From Lepraria neglecta (taxonomy: Eukaryota; Ascomycota; Lecanoromycetes; Lecanorales; Stereocaulaceae), in contig CM065652.1 in NCBI GenBank assembly GCA_033220425.1, positions 2,976,001-3,040,000 of the forward strand: a stretch of 64,000 nt of DNA, written 5' to 3'. The position numbers and the translations under genes were made by a program. Below the pieces are notes generated by a model. That model worked only from the letters and a program-made list of their open reading frames with translations. It ran no database searches and was not told where the DNA came from. This document shows positions 20,894 to 31,426 of the stretch, piece by piece. The number at the start of each line of letters is the position of its first letter. Positions within the stretch are counted from its first letter, which is position 1.

Positions 20894-21421
20894 TCACTTA
20901 AACACCTGCGACAACAAATCCCCAGCTCCCCCCTCCTTCCTACCCTTCCTAGAAGACCCCTTCCTTAACTTCCCATTCTGCACATACTCCATAGCCATCC
21001 CACTCGCCACGCTCAACGGCGAACCCCGTCTCGAACTCTGCTCACGATCATAGTTCTGCTCTTCAGGCACCACATACCCTTGCTGCGGTTGCTGACCATA
21101 AACCGGCGTCGTCTGAGCCTGGCGCTCATCATTGAATGATTCGTAAGGGTAATCATATTTCGGGGGGGATCTTTCGTTGTCGATGGGTAAGGCGCGAGAG
21201 GTGCTATTGTTGGTGGGTGCGGGGTACCAGTGTGCGACGCCGTCTTGAGGTTGGCCGGGGAGAGGAGGACCCCAGTAGCCTTGGGGTGGGTAGTTGGGGC
21301 CGTATTGTTGTTGGCTGTTGTTGCTGGGACGCTGCTCGTAGTGGCGCTCGGTTGTTTTGGCGAGCTTGTTCACGGCGTAGATGCCTCCGCCGGTCATCAT
21401 GGCTGTTTTGATGAGACCCAT
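20894..21421 (-). CDS. Small conserved fungal protein, Pro/Gln/Tyr-rich
   Basis: This is a single-exon gene of 175 residues. The N-terminus (MGLIKTAMMTGGGIYAVNKL) is hydrophobic and could anchor the protein in a membrane or act as an amphipathic segment. The middle is rich in Pro, Gln, Tyr and Asn (YPPQGYWGPPLPGQPQ). The C-terminus is basic (KLRKGSSRKGRKEGG) and ends in DLLSQVFK. I recall similar small proteins in other filamentous ascomycetes but no function. Open length, codon use and a clean start support a real gene. Confidence 0.65.
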   Translation of the reverse strand: MGLIKTAMMTGGGIYAVNKLAKTTERHYEQRPSNNSQQQYGPNYPPQGYWGPPLPGQPQDGVAHWYPAPTNNSTSRALPIDNERSPPKYDYPYESFNDERQAQTTPVYGQQPQQGYVVPEEQNYDREQSSRRGSPLSVASGMAMEYVQNGKLRKGSSRKGRKEGGAGDLLSQVFK

Positions 21422-22803
21422 TGCTGGTGATGTGAGGTGGGGTTGGGGGCTGGTAGATGGGGGCGTTGGAAGGTTTTTTGTAGTCGAGTTTCTTTTGAAA
21501 GCTGGGAGGTTGTGGGATGCGATGTGATGCTTAGGCTTTTGAATATGAAGTAGGTGATGTAGGAGATTTTTGATTGAAAGTGGAAATCTTTGTGGGATGA
21601 GATGTCTGGACTTTGGGGGTGATGTTGAGTGTGATATGGAAGGAGAATATAACAGAGAAGAAGGGGTATCTTATATATTCTTTCATGCCTCTCACTACTT
21701 GGATTTTCCGAAGTTTCCAAGACATTCCCGAGAGGAGGCAGTGAGCATCGACGATCATGCTGACAGCGCTAGGCCGAACTAGGCATGCTTTGCACTCTCA
21801 CGCTTTGCGCCGATAGGCCACTTACTAATTCTGCTCTGAGGTGTCTCGATTCAGTAGGACTCTCGTTCGGAAACATAACGTAGGTGCCGTTGCCACCCTG
21901 TTCGCTGCTCCCCCAACGAACCACGCAAAGGGAATGCACAGCCGGCTCAGCTTCGCAAAACACACCGCTTTTCAATTTTTTTCTGAAACGAAGACAATTG
22001 CCATAAAGAGTCGATCCTGCATATACATGAATGATTCCATCCAACTTAAACAGACTTGAAATAGGAAAGCTCTGCAGAGCCGGGTTCCCCGAGGCCTTGC
22101 GCACTGGTTTCGCATGAGATTTCTGCTTCAGGGATCCTGCTTGACCCTAGGGATAATATCACCATACCGGATAACTAGTCACGGCATTTCATTAGATCTG
22201 AGGTTTCTGAGTCTTGCATAGCCTCGTGGCAGCAAGCAACAAGCACAAATCTTGCCATGGCAATCGCAGCGCTCATTGACGTAAGCAATTGTGAGTAAGA
22301 TGAGAATCTCTGGCACAGCATATGGCAGCATTGTTGAAGAGTCATGGATAATGTACCAAGAGGTAATAATCCGAGTAGGCGGTGGTGGAGAGTTCAATCG
22401 CACTTCGTATGAAGAAGCAATAGTTGTAAAGCTGTCAATCGCTTTTTTCACACGGATCCCCGCATGCGCTAACAAGAATATAGGCCGAGGTTTCCCCGGA
22501 TAGCCAATTTCGAAATGCCACTTCTTGACAAACATACTCGCAGTCACCTTGTTGAGTGATGGTTGTACCCGTCCAAATGAGCTCTCCCAGGGTCTTCAGA
22601 TTCGGGCGCTTTTCAGATCATGGGATAGAAAGAACTGGCACAATTTGGAAACTTCGAAGCCCCAGCAGTACAAAAAGGATGCACAGACAGTCTGTCATGT
22701 TCGAATCACAAAACATGAGCTAGAACTGTTTGTCTTGCGGTTCAAAGATTAACAGGATCAAGCTTCCCTACAATTCTTAAGAAGAACAAAAACCACAGCA
22801 ATC
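21422..22803. other. Long intergenic region with a dispersed repeat copy
   Basis: About 1.4 kb holds the 5' region of the orphan gene and a repeat copy at 22373-22487. Short frames on both strands lack support. The sequence just before 22804 is the 5' flank of the dead HET gene. Confidence 0.45.
22373..22487. repeat. Dispersed diverged repeat, copy B
   Basis: It starts gagtaggcggtggtggagag and contains ttcaatcgcacttcgtatga, matching copy A at 9994-10139 in the same orientation. Both blocks of copy A are present but the spacer between them is shorter here. Confidence 0.55.
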
Positions 22804-24919
22804 ATGTACAAGCTACCGGTGAAATGCCGTGCATGCTCAGGACTGATCGCTGAGCGATCCATACTTGAGCAGTTGATGTCAGATAAAGGAGTCGGCTATA
22901 GCATGATCCGGACCGAGTTTTGTTCCGCGGTGAAGCAAGGCTGTTCAATTTGTGTTGCATTCTACCAAAGTCAAAGTCGAGATGACGATCTGCTATGGAT
23001 GAAAGGGGTCACACCTCCAGAAAAGGAACCTGCAAGTAGTCATTCAACAGGGGAGGACGAAGTATTCGTCAGAAAGGTAGTGGCCAAGCTGGTACATCTC
23101 TATACCTACGAGTTCGACATTACTTGTATGGAGTTTAGATCTCAGTCGGGCACAATTAAGCTGAAGTTTGATGTTTATGCAACGCCTGGTAAGAAATCCG
23201 TCGCCGCTGTCTTGCTTTCTCTGTCACGCTGTTTTTCGCTAAACTAGCGGGCAAGATGACCCCACCGCCAAATATGTCAGCACCAGACCGATAAACTGTC
23301 AAGTTTCCCCCAGGGAAAACTACACGCTGGCTAAGAAATGGATTGACGACTGCATTGATCTTCATTGAGACTGCCCAAGCCCAATGCTCACCTTGTTACC
23401 CACTCGTATGGTTGACGTTGGAGATGCAGGCGGCTCGGAGAATCCAAAATTACACATATCTCGACGTGAGATAGGTCAGTATGCCACGCTCAGCTGACTC
23501 AAAGCTCTCTGGAATCCATGAAGCAGGAGATTTCTATGTCTAGATTGCCAGAAAAAATTCAAGATGCCATTATTTCGACCCGCAAGCTTGGCCTTCGCTA
23601 TATCTGGATCGACGCGCTTTGCATTGTTCAGGACTTGGCTTCTGACAAGGAATTGGAGATCAGTAAAATGGATCGTGTATACCAGAATGCCTACGTGACT
23701 ATCTGTGCTGCTAGTGCGGTGCAATACTCCGAAGGCTCCTTGCGAGAACGGCCACTGCCCCACAAATCTTCAAAACTTTCATTCCCTTGCCCAGATGGCC
23801 CGACTGGCAATACAAACCTTCAATCCGACCTTGTTTACCAGGCTTGGACAGAGCCCCTTAATAGGTGCGCTTGGGCTCTGGAAGAACGCCTTCTTTCACC
23901 CCGCGTCCTTACTTATGGTTCATGGCAATTGTAGTGGCAATGCCAAAGCATTAAGTATTTCAATGGGGTGGCTACTAGCACGGCTGACGGGAGAGGAATA
24001 GAACGTTTGGCTTACGATGTATTCACCGAAGCAGGAGGACCTTTCAGCTCGTCGACGGTAACAGACCAGTTTTGGTATGACTGGTCCGGTATCGTTCAAG
24101 AGTACTCAGGTCGTAGTCTTACTGAGCAAGCAGACAAGCTTCCCGCTCTTCGGTATCGCTGAACAATTCCATCAAGCTATGAGCGACATCTATTGCGCTG
24201 GGCTTTGGGAAGCCTACCTTTTAAGAGGCCTGGTTTGGCAAATGGAAGACCCTCAAAACAGCAGACCTTCTAAGTATCGTGCACCGACTTGGTCATGGGC
24301 TTCTGTCGATGGCGAGGTTTTCTGGACAAATTCACCACGCGTCAAAAGCAATATTGCCAAAAAGACGGAGGTAATCGATTGCGAGGTTTTGGAAGTCAAT
24401 TCCATAGCATCCTTTAGCAGAGTCAAGGATGGCACACTCAAAATCAGCGCTGTTACGAAGGAGGTTATTTGGGATGGGACATTGATTCATTTTCGAGAAG
24501 GACTCGTTCCAGACTCGAGCGTGGCATCAGCAGCTATAGGGGTTGGATGGACTGCTGGAGACATCATAGCGCTCGCCAGGCCAGATGTCACCGAGGAAAA
24601 TCTGTACATTGAGAATAGGAACGAACCCAACAACTCTGTTCCTAAAGAGGTCGTATTTCATATGGTTCGAGACCAAGAATGGGACTTACGTGCGAATCGG
24701 GCTTCTGGTGTTCAGCAATGGCGAAGACTTGGATCAGTACTTCGAAGGCTGTATGGAGCAAACTGTTACGATCAAGTAATAATCTCCCAGGAGAAGCTTA
24801 TAAACGATGTCGTTCAGCGGCTCCACAAAACTAGGCTTTTCGACTACAATATGTGCAACTGCGCACAGCAAAGCTGGAGAGGAGTTTCTTCAAGGAGTAT
24901 CATTCGGGAGCGCTTCTAG
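22804..24919 (+). pseudogene. HET-domain (heterokaryon incompatibility) protein, inactivated
   Basis: Exon 1 (22804-23188) begins MYKLPVKCRACSGLIAERS. After an intron ending about 23252 the frame continues with YVSTRPINCQVSPRENYTLA, typical of HET proteins. The HET block is recognisable (IGQYATLS; ISTRKLGLRYIWIDALCIVQ; MDRVYQNAYVTICAAS; CAWALEERLLSPRVLTYGSW), and a long C-terminal part runs to 24919 (RAPTWSWASVDGEVFW). Lesions: an in-frame TGA near 23367, a deletion just after YATLS (about 23493) that removes the conserved HCWG motif, a TAG at 23932-23934, and a frameshift near 24150. HET proteins trigger cell death upon fusion of unlike hyphae; this copy cannot. It overlaps the end of the convergent OB-fold gene by about 30 bp. 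Confidence 0.8.
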
Positions 24920-26293
24920 TTGTCTGCTCTTCCTTAATTGAGCTTTGGATCTATTATCCACACCTGGCAAATGTGCACTGGCTCCAACAAATTGCATGAC
25001 CCAATCTTTGACGCTCTTCACCTTTAGGAACTGAAGGTCGTCGACAGCTCCTTCTTCCAAGTCTTTCACCCTGAAAGCACCCCTTCGGTCCTCCTTATCT
25101 ATCACATTCCGATACAGCAAATCCAACGTGGTCATTCCCCTTCTTAGACTTTGGCCATACACCTTCCCCCTGAATGAGCTGAGAGCTACTTGCTTCACAA
25201 GCACAATGTCTCGAGGCCGCAATTGCAACGTGTCATTACGAAGAGTCTCCTCCCGGGGTCTGGAGTGGTTGCTTTCCTGAGACGGTGGTAGCCAGATGTT
25301 GATGCCAAAGCCAGCCCGAGTATCGTCGCCCACGAGCATTTCCACCAGCTCGACTGATCTCCCACCTCGCCGCGTTTTGATGGTACGTGGCTGAGAGATG
25401 GATATGATGCCTACTACTAGGTTGACGGTCATGGTTTGCGGAGTGATTGAATGTAGATATGCAGCATTGGGCATATCCTTGAGATCACTTAGGTGGCCGG
25501 AAGTGAGTCTTGAGCGGGCCAGTTGCTCGTCGGTCTCAAGGTCACTGTTGGCAGTATATGCGATAGAGAGTTCCTCAGGTTCTGTGATGAATGAGGCGTC
25601 TTCATCGGCCGAAGCAGGACCGACAATTTGGGAAGATGGAATATCCTCATGGAGAGCAAAAGAGTGCTCGTAGTACTGGGAAAGAACGTCTTCCCTGTCA
25701 GACTCTGAGGCTAGCAATCCCGGGGTGTGGTCCGCAACAGGGCTGCCCGACACAAAAGACAGATTGCTGGCTGAAAGGAAAGATGTCTCATTCCCAGCAT
25801 CCTCCTGATTTCCAAAAGACAAGTCCTCCCTACTCGCTTGCGTAAGGCCTGTCGGTAAATGAGGCTGTTGGAGTGGTAGAGACCGCCAAGATGGCCATAC
25901 ATCGTCAGAGCTCGGAATTGGCTTCGAAGGACGTTTGTAATCCTCTGCAAAACATGGCTGTAGACTGGCAGATAAATCGGCTTCCTCCCATACCAAAGAG
26001 TTCGGTAGAGGAGCTCCTGTCAGGAACAACACTTTCCCATAAGTCCCGACCATGACATAGTACCTGGCTTTAAGGCTATGTTTGAGCTCTTTGGTTATTG
26101 CATGCACCCATTTTGAGAACCATGGGAGAATCCTGGTTAGGTAGAAGTTTGTAGTGCGATTCAAGTCATAGTGGCTCCACGCTTGTTGACTTTCATTGAA
26201 GTGATGAAGAGATGGAGAGTGACACATCAACGAGGTTGATGCTGGCGTAAACAGCGGAATTGAACCGCCTCTGCTCCAAACGTCAAGCTCCAT
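24890..26293 (-). CDS. OB-fold-like protein of unknown function
   Basis: This is a single exon of 467 residues from ATG 26293. The N-terminal third has hydrophobic and aromatic content (HYDLNRTTNFYLTRILPWFS). The middle is acidic and disordered. Residues from about 290 on (MTVNLVVGIISISQPRTIKT, then VELVEMLVGDD, LRPRDIVLVKQVALSSFRG, KVYGQSLRRGMTTLDLLYR) have the alternating beta pattern of an OB fold of the RPA or telomere-protein type. That suggests single-stranded nucleic-acid binding in the nucleus, but this is inference from pattern only. It lies head to head with DLT1, with 75 bp between start codons. Confidence 0.6.
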   Translation of the reverse strand: MELDVWSRGGSIPLFTPASTSLMCHSPSLHHFNESQQAWSHYDLNRTTNFYLTRILPWFSKWVHAITKELKHSLKARYYVMVGTYGKVLFLTGAPLPNSLVWEEADLSASLQPCFAEDYKRPSKPIPSSDDVWPSWRSLPLQQPHLPTGLTQASREDLSFGNQEDAGNETSFLSASNLSFVSGSPVADHTPGLLASESDREDVLSQYYEHSFALHEDIPSSQIVGPASADEDASFITEPEELSIAYTANSDLETDEQLARSRLTSGHLSDLKDMPNAAYLHSITPQTMTVNLVVGIISISQPRTIKTRRGGRSVELVEMLVGDDTRAGFGINIWLPPSQESNHSRPREETLRNDTLQLRPRDIVLVKQVALSSFRGKVYGQSLRRGMTTLDLLYRNVIDKEDRRGAFRVKDLEEGAVDDLQFLKVKSVKDWVMQFVGASAHLPGVDNRSKAQLRKSRQLEALPNDTP

Positions 26294-26368
26294 CAACCTA
26301 CCCAATTACTCAACCACTTCTCCACGACGAACATCCTTACCCAACGCAATGCTTCCCAAACCGCCAAC
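26294..26368. promoter_or_regulatory. 75-bp bidirectional promoter interval with an upstream ATG
   Basis: Two divergent start codons (26293 minus, 26369 plus) are separated by only 75 bp. An ATG at 26349 in another frame precedes the DLT1 ATG and would open a frame overlapping the start of DLT1, a possible upstream ORF. Transcription start sites probably lie within the opposite genes' 5' regions. Confidence 0.5.
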
Positions 26369-27679
26369 ATGCATATCAATCGCCCGCACATCCCCTTTTT
26401 CCGCATCTTCTACTCCACAACCTTCACAATCCTCACACTTATCCTCGCCGCCGCCCTCCTCATCACTCCCGGCGATCACATCTACCAATCGTTCCGCAAA
26501 AGCGAAGTCTATCACATATTCATAGTCGCCGGCTTCTACCTACTCACATTTTTAATTTCCGTGCTCGTCTATGGAGGAAGATTATACAAGACGAGAACGA
26601 ATCTGGCGGGTATACCTCGAGATGGCGTGGAAGTAGGAGGGAAAGTGGGAAGGGAGGTGCAGAGTGGGTTGGAGAGGAGTGCAGTGATTGCGTATGAAGC
26701 CCATCCTCGCGATCTCAGGGATGAGAAAGCTGGGAGGGGTATTGAAAAGCGGACGCGACTGGGGAGGTCAGCGACGGGGAGGCAGAGCCAGGATTCGGCG
26801 CAGAATTTCAAGCCAGCTTGGGGTGTGATATCGCATCCAGGATGGTCGTCGCCGTCCTCGCCCGATCTACCGAATCTGCATTACGAGCCCGTCATCCTCG
26901 AACTCTCGAATCTTATTGAAGCAAAAGCCGTCTCGCTAGCACCGCCTGACCCATTCTTCGATCCCGAGACGAACTTTGAGGAGGGGGAAGCACCATTACC
27001 AGATCCCCGAGCTGTGGAACTCCTCCAAAGGCCTGCTACAATGGGGTTACGCGACTATGTATCGCACCTCTCGGCCCTGGGCATGATCGCCCCAATATCC
27101 CTAGGCACAGACTTCCTATCCCTCTACGAACGCGCCCGCTTCTCCGGCGAGGAACTTAACGAGACAGATTTTAGAACCCTGATGACTATCTTTGCTGAAA
27201 TACTGCGGAACATGCAACCCCTCGACACATCCATCGTCGACGAATTACACGCAGAATTCGAAGCCGAAATGAGCAGTTCAAGCACCTCAAGCACCTCCAG
27301 CACCTCCTCCGAAAAAGCGAGTTTCGCTACAAACGACACCGTGCAGCGCACGCCCCAGCCAGACACTTACTATTCCGCATCATCATCCGCAAGTACTTCT
27401 AGTAAAGGCAGTCAAGGGACGACTCACAAGGCGCCTCCTCGACCTGGAGCTACCCGAAACATTTCGAATCTTTCAAATATGTCACGAGTGACAAGAGCGA
27501 GTCAGCGCCGCGGTGTTAAGACGCCTAGTATGGCTTCCATGAGGAGGATGAGGAGTGGGACGGAGAGTAGTGGGTACTCGGCGCGGTCGAGGGCTGGGAG
27601 TGTGATTAGGCTGGCTGAGGCAAGGGGGCCGTTGGGTTTGCCGCATACAATTCATACCTCTTCTACGGAGGGGCTGTAA
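26369..27679 (+). CDS. DLT1: Defect at low temperature protein 1 (DLT1) homologue
   Basis: This single-exon gene encodes 436 residues. Two N-terminal membrane segments (about residues 13-35, FYSTTFTILTLILAAALLI; and 47-69, YHIFIVAGFYLLTFLISVLV) are followed by GGRLYKTRTNLAGIPRD, characteristic of fungal DLT1. A cytosolic region with conserved motifs (GLRDYVSHLSALGMIAPISL; FLSLYERARFSGEEL) follows, and then a Ser-rich tail. DLT1 is needed for growth in the cold in yeast; its biochemical role is not known. It is divergent from the OB-fold gene. The length is typical for the family in filamentous fungi. Confidence 0.88.
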   Translation: MHINRPHIPFFRIFYSTTFTILTLILAAALLITPGDHIYQSFRKSEVYHIFIVAGFYLLTFLISVLVYGGRLYKTRTNLAGIPRDGVEVGGKVGREVQSGLERSAVIAYEAHPRDLRDEKAGRGIEKRTRLGRSATGRQSQDSAQNFKPAWGVISHPGWSSPSSPDLPNLHYEPVILELSNLIEAKAVSLAPPDPFFDPETNFEEGEAPLPDPRAVELLQRPATMGLRDYVSHLSALGMIAPISLGTDFLSLYERARFSGEELNETDFRTLMTIFAEILRNMQPLDTSIVDELHAEFEAEMSSSSTSSTSSTSSEKASFATNDTVQRTPQPDTYYSASSSASTSSKGSQGTTHKAPPRPGATRNISNLSNMSRVTRASQRRGVKTPSMASMRRMRSGTESSGYSARSRAGSVIRLAEARGPLGLPHTIHTSSTEGL

Positions 27680-27869
27680 TGGATTGGGAAAGGGGATATG
27701 GAAATTTTCTTACAGCAATTCAGCGAGGCGTTTAGGCTGTGGACATTGGATAAATACCCGGCAAGGCGATGCCATGGTAGAATCCAAGACATGGGAGGAA
27801 GCGTTATGCATTAGTCGTTATTCATTGCTTCTAGCTTTAGCTCTAGCTCTAAATCTATACTCAACCAGG
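27680..27869. other. Convergent 3' interval
   Basis: This short gap lies between the stops of DLT1 (plus) and the AIM32-like gene (minus). No gene or repeat is visible. Confidence 0.5.
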
Positions 27870-29087
27870 TCACCAACTCACCAGCCCCTTCTGCCTATCA
27901 AAACCCCCTCGCAACTGACTCTGCGGCTTGACTACCTTCCCTTGCAAAACCGTATACTTAACAATACCCTCACAATCCTCCGGTCTCACTCGAGCGAGCC
28001 AAATACACTGAGCTCCTTCTCCCATCGTCTCCGCTTCCACTTTCTTTGCCACGGATGCCTTAGCCCATGCCTCTCCATCAGTCTCCTTACTTTCTCCATT
28101 TGTCCCCTCGCTCTCCCCATCAGCCACGCTCGGAAGAGCATCCGCTCTCCGATACACCATGACATTCGCAGAAAACTTGTGTCCGCCGACATGGCTGATG
28201 AAATAAATCCCCACACCACCAGGCCGCTCGTCGTGCATATCTCTATGCAAGCCCAGTGGACGAAGGTGGCGTTCAAACTCTCGCTTCAGGAGTGGCGCCG
28301 ATTGCCCGCAGCGAGCGTCGCGAGTGCGTTGGGAGCACATTAGGATGAGGTATTTGTGGGGGCAGGAGCGTGTTGTGAAGGGGTTGGAAGGGGGGGTGGT
28401 GGGTATTGATGTTGAGATGGCGGAGTCGTTTTGAGGAGGTGGTGTTTCCTGGGATGTTGGGATTGTGAGGGGCGTTGTGGTTGTTGGGGCGGGAGAGATA
28501 TGGTGCTTGATGAGCTCAGGTACGGAGGCTGGCGTGACGTTGTCGATGAAGGTGAAGGCTGGGAGGAGGAGAATAGTTGTGGGCGTGTGAGCTGGAGAGT
28601 CGGAATCTGAGGGGTGAGATGGTAGGGGCATGTTGGACGCCGACAGCATCAGTTTCTATAACCATATATTAGCAGCACTCCCTATATCCAGCAGGAAACT
28701 TCCTACCCCATTGTCCGGCTCAACGTTACAATCCCTCACCGCCTGCATCACACTCCCCTTCTCATCACTGACATCCTTAACCCAATCCGTCTTCCCCGTA
28801 GCAACAAGCATATGCGTAGCCCAGCCATTGACATGTCCATATAACTTCTCATCATGATCGATCTTCCATCTCTTCGGGAGTTCAACCTCGCAGGTCTCGC
28901 AGTCGTGATCACAATCTTCGCCGTCAATTGCTGGGTCGACTTTCGGGAAGATGAAACCATTCAATTGATTGACAGAATCGGATGAGCCCCTAGGAGTAAG
29001 AAAAGCCTTACCCTTCTGTAGGACGGACTGGAGCGACATTTTCTTGTTGCTCAACGAGGCTTGAAGAGTGTTGGAGGAGCGAGGCAT
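27870..29087 (-). CDS. Sucrase/ferredoxin-like (thioredoxin-like Fe-S) protein, AIM32 type
   Basis: Two exons, 28707-29087 and 27870-28655, are joined by a 51-bp GTAGGA...TAG intron, giving 388 residues, or 372 if the inner ATG at 29039 (MSLQSVLQKGKAF) is used. The N-terminal part has an acidic Cys motif (DGEDCDHDCETCEV). The C-terminal domain contains MCSQRTRDARCG (C-X8-C) and HVGGH (H-X3-H), the arrangement that binds a [2Fe-2S] cluster in AIM32-type proteins. WLARVRPEDCEGIVKYTVLQ and RGGFDRQKGLVSW close the protein as in other ascomycetes. Yeast AIM32 acts in mitochondria in redox homeostasis; the location of this homologue is not shown by sequence. Confidence 0.85.
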
Positions 29088-29879
29088 CGTAGCACCCGTA
29101 GCGCCGGTTTTCGGGGCAATTGGACGCTTCTGCCTGGAAGGGCTGCGACATGCTTCTGGGGCGGTGGGCGAGGCATCTTCTATTTATTTCTGATGCTCCA
29201 ATTGCTGCAGCCTGAAGTCTACGGAAGAAGTGTAGATAGCTGCGCCAGAGCACGCTCCAATGGCCGTCCCTCTTTTTTTCTTGGTACACATCTAATCTGA
29301 TTAGATGGCTTCCCCCAATTCTCGGCTTTTCCGAGGCTTACGGCCGAAAGGCCCGATAAATGCGAGGTTGCGATTGTTTCTCTCATCATCATCATCATCA
29401 TCATCATCGAGTACAGTATTTGATCTATATCCGGGCAGGAGGTGAAGCAGAGATATTTTAAGCTAGAACAAGGTTTGCCGTCTCCCATCACCCTTCTACA
29501 AGCATGAATATCACTGCATTCATATTTCCGGCTCTTCTAAAATATTGCCCAATAAAGAGTTGAAGTCTCTAATGTCTATTTATCGAGCGAGTTTGATAAG
29601 ATTGAACTAATCGAGCTATACTGTCGGAGGTGTAGAATCTCCACTATAATCCACAGGTAGAGAAAGAATTGTAGGTGGCAATCCAATGATAGAATGTAAA
29701 AAGTACGAGAAGCATATCCAGAAACACAACGGACATCGAGAGAGCGGACAGCATAGACCAAGCGCCTAAGCAAGATGATGGCAAGTATGAGCGAGAACAA
29801 GGAACTAGACCGCCAAGCAGAACCCAGCATCGGAGATAATCGTACGCCGATGCCTCCAAATAAATACCGCTCCCAAACG
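29088..29879. other. Intergenic region with a TCA microsatellite
   Basis: It holds the 5' side of the AIM32-like gene and the 3' side of the dead secreted-protein gene. A simple repeat lies at 29383-29408. I see no other feature. Confidence 0.5.
29383..29408. repeat. (TCA)n microsatellite
   Basis: About eight and two-thirds uninterrupted TCA units in non-coding sequence. It is likely polymorphic and has no other role visible. Confidence 0.9.
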
Positions 29880-30617
29880 CATATCCCAACCATGGTTGGT
29901 CCGACGAACCTCGCCTCAAAAGCCAGACCCACATTATCCTACTTAACCATGAACTCCGATAGACCATCCACCATGCTTGCCCAATACCCCCACGTCATAT
30001 CTTCGGTCGGACGTAAAACGAGTACGACCTGGTCCGGCGATCTGTGTTCCTGATACAGCCGGGGCGAGGCGCCCATTTGCGGCCATGTTTGTAGATAGAG
30101 GTGTCGGCGTAAGCGGATCTGAGGGCGATGTCTATGCCAACTGGGCTGAACGCGGATGAGTAGTTGGTTGTTGACATTGCTCTGAAGACGTAGTTGGGGA
30201 AGACTGTTGGTGTTTGGTGGTTAGTGGTGACTCTTTTGCGATGGGAATGGAAGGTCAGAGGAAGCAAGGTGTTTCGGAACTCGTCTCGGGGCTCCCGGAT
30301 ACGGTCGAATGAGGAGGTTCTACCCTAAATCCAGGGGTCCGGGGGAGGGGCACTAGGAGTGAGTCAGATGTTGGGTTCGAGGTCTGAAAATTTGGGGGTG
30401 TAGGAAGAGGAACCGACTTACTTGGAGGGAGCTGGAAGGGAGAAATTGAAAGGTAAGGCTGTAGTCGAGCTCAGGTCGCTATCCAAAGAGAACGGAGTTG
30501 GTGGTAGCGAGGACGCACGGATGAGAGCAATAAATTGGATTAAGAGGAAAAGACAGACTAGAGCAAGGTCGAACACGGTAAGGGTAAAGGCTACTCAACA
30601 TGGCAATGGAAAGCTTG
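29880..30617 (-). pseudogene. Small secreted protein, dead paralogue of the neighbour at 30815-31426
   Basis: On the minus strand the exon 1 relic (about 30466-30590) reads FDLALVCLFLLIQFIALIRA, then LPFNFSLPAPS, matching the signal peptide and LPFDLVAPS of the intact neighbour at the same splice site (GTAAGT). In exon 2, RSPDQVVLVLRPTEDMTWGY, then ASMVDGLSEFMVK and DNVGLAFEARFVG, match the neighbour's C-terminal half. Lesions: the ATG at about 30602 is out of frame with the signal peptide; an in-frame TAG follows PWI near the start of exon 2; the 5' half of exon 2 is out of frame; and TAG replaces the Trp codon before DNVGL. The pair arose by tandem duplication and this copy has decayed. Confidence 0.7.
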
Positions 30618-30814
30618 TGAGACTTCTTGTACTGGCTTCATTCATGCGGTTCATGCGGCGCATGGATTTGTCGCTTTTTTCGCTCTTTTATCCGATCTGA
30701 TATCCCGCACAAATAACAATGGATATCTTATACGCTTGGTCTGGTCTGCGAATCAGGTATATAACGCAGAGATGGACCTCGAGCATTGAATTCGACCCAT
30801 ACCTCCACCACGCT

Positions 30815-31426
30815 TCACGCCGTAGAAAGTAGACACCCAGTCCCCAACAACGTAGCTGGATACCCAGTAAAATTGGCTTCGAAATTCAGCCCGACATTAT
30901 CCCACCTGACCATAAATTGCGCAATACCCTCTAACGTAGCAGCCCAATCTCCCCATGCTGTGAAAATAGTAGGATGAAAGACCAAATTTACACGATCTGG
31001 CGAGCTCTCTTCGGTGTACAGCCGCTCCCGGGGGCCCATTCTGTCGGGAGGTTTGTAAGAATGAGCTTCAAGTAAAGCTTGTCGAACGACCGCGGATATG
31101 CCGTCTGGGTTGAGGACTTGTGCGTAGTTGAAGAATGTCACCGTTTTGACAGGGGTGTAATTGTATCTCCAGGGTCCGGGGGGAACGGTGCTGGAATTGA
31201 AGTGGGTATTGGTTTATGATGCTTTGAATTATTAGGAGCTTTTGAAAAGAGTGACGTACTTAGAAGGCGCTACAAGATCGAATGGCAGCGTTTGATTTGG
31301 GCTCGCAGTGCTAGATAGAGACAGTGGGGTTGGGGTTGGGGTTAGAGAAGCTGTAAGAGCAGGAGTACAGAATTGGAGCAGGGCAAGAAAATTAGCAGCC
31401 TGGAAACTGAGCATGGTTGCAAGCAT
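30815..31426 (-). CDS. Small secreted protein, effector-like family
   Basis: Two exons, 31260-31426 and 30815-31190, with a 69-bp GTACGT...CAG intron, encode 180 residues. The N-terminus (MLATMLSFQAANFLALLQF) is a clear signal peptide, cleaved near residue 27. The mature protein starts with a Pro/Thr/Ser-rich linker. It then has a domain with VKTVTFFNYAQVLNPDGISA, VNLVFHPTIFTAWGDWAATL and EGIAQFMVRWDNVGLNFEAN. I recall this layout from a widespread group of small secreted proteins of plant-associated and saprobic ascomycetes with no proven function. One cysteine remains after the signal peptide, so it is not a disulfide-rich effector. The gene is intact; its tandem paralogue at 29880-30617 is not. 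Confidence 0.72.

Noticed and set aside
29383-29408. Telomere-like or regulatory meaning of the TCA run
   Set aside because: It is a plain trinucleotide microsatellite in non-coding DNA; there are no TTAGGG arrays in the window.
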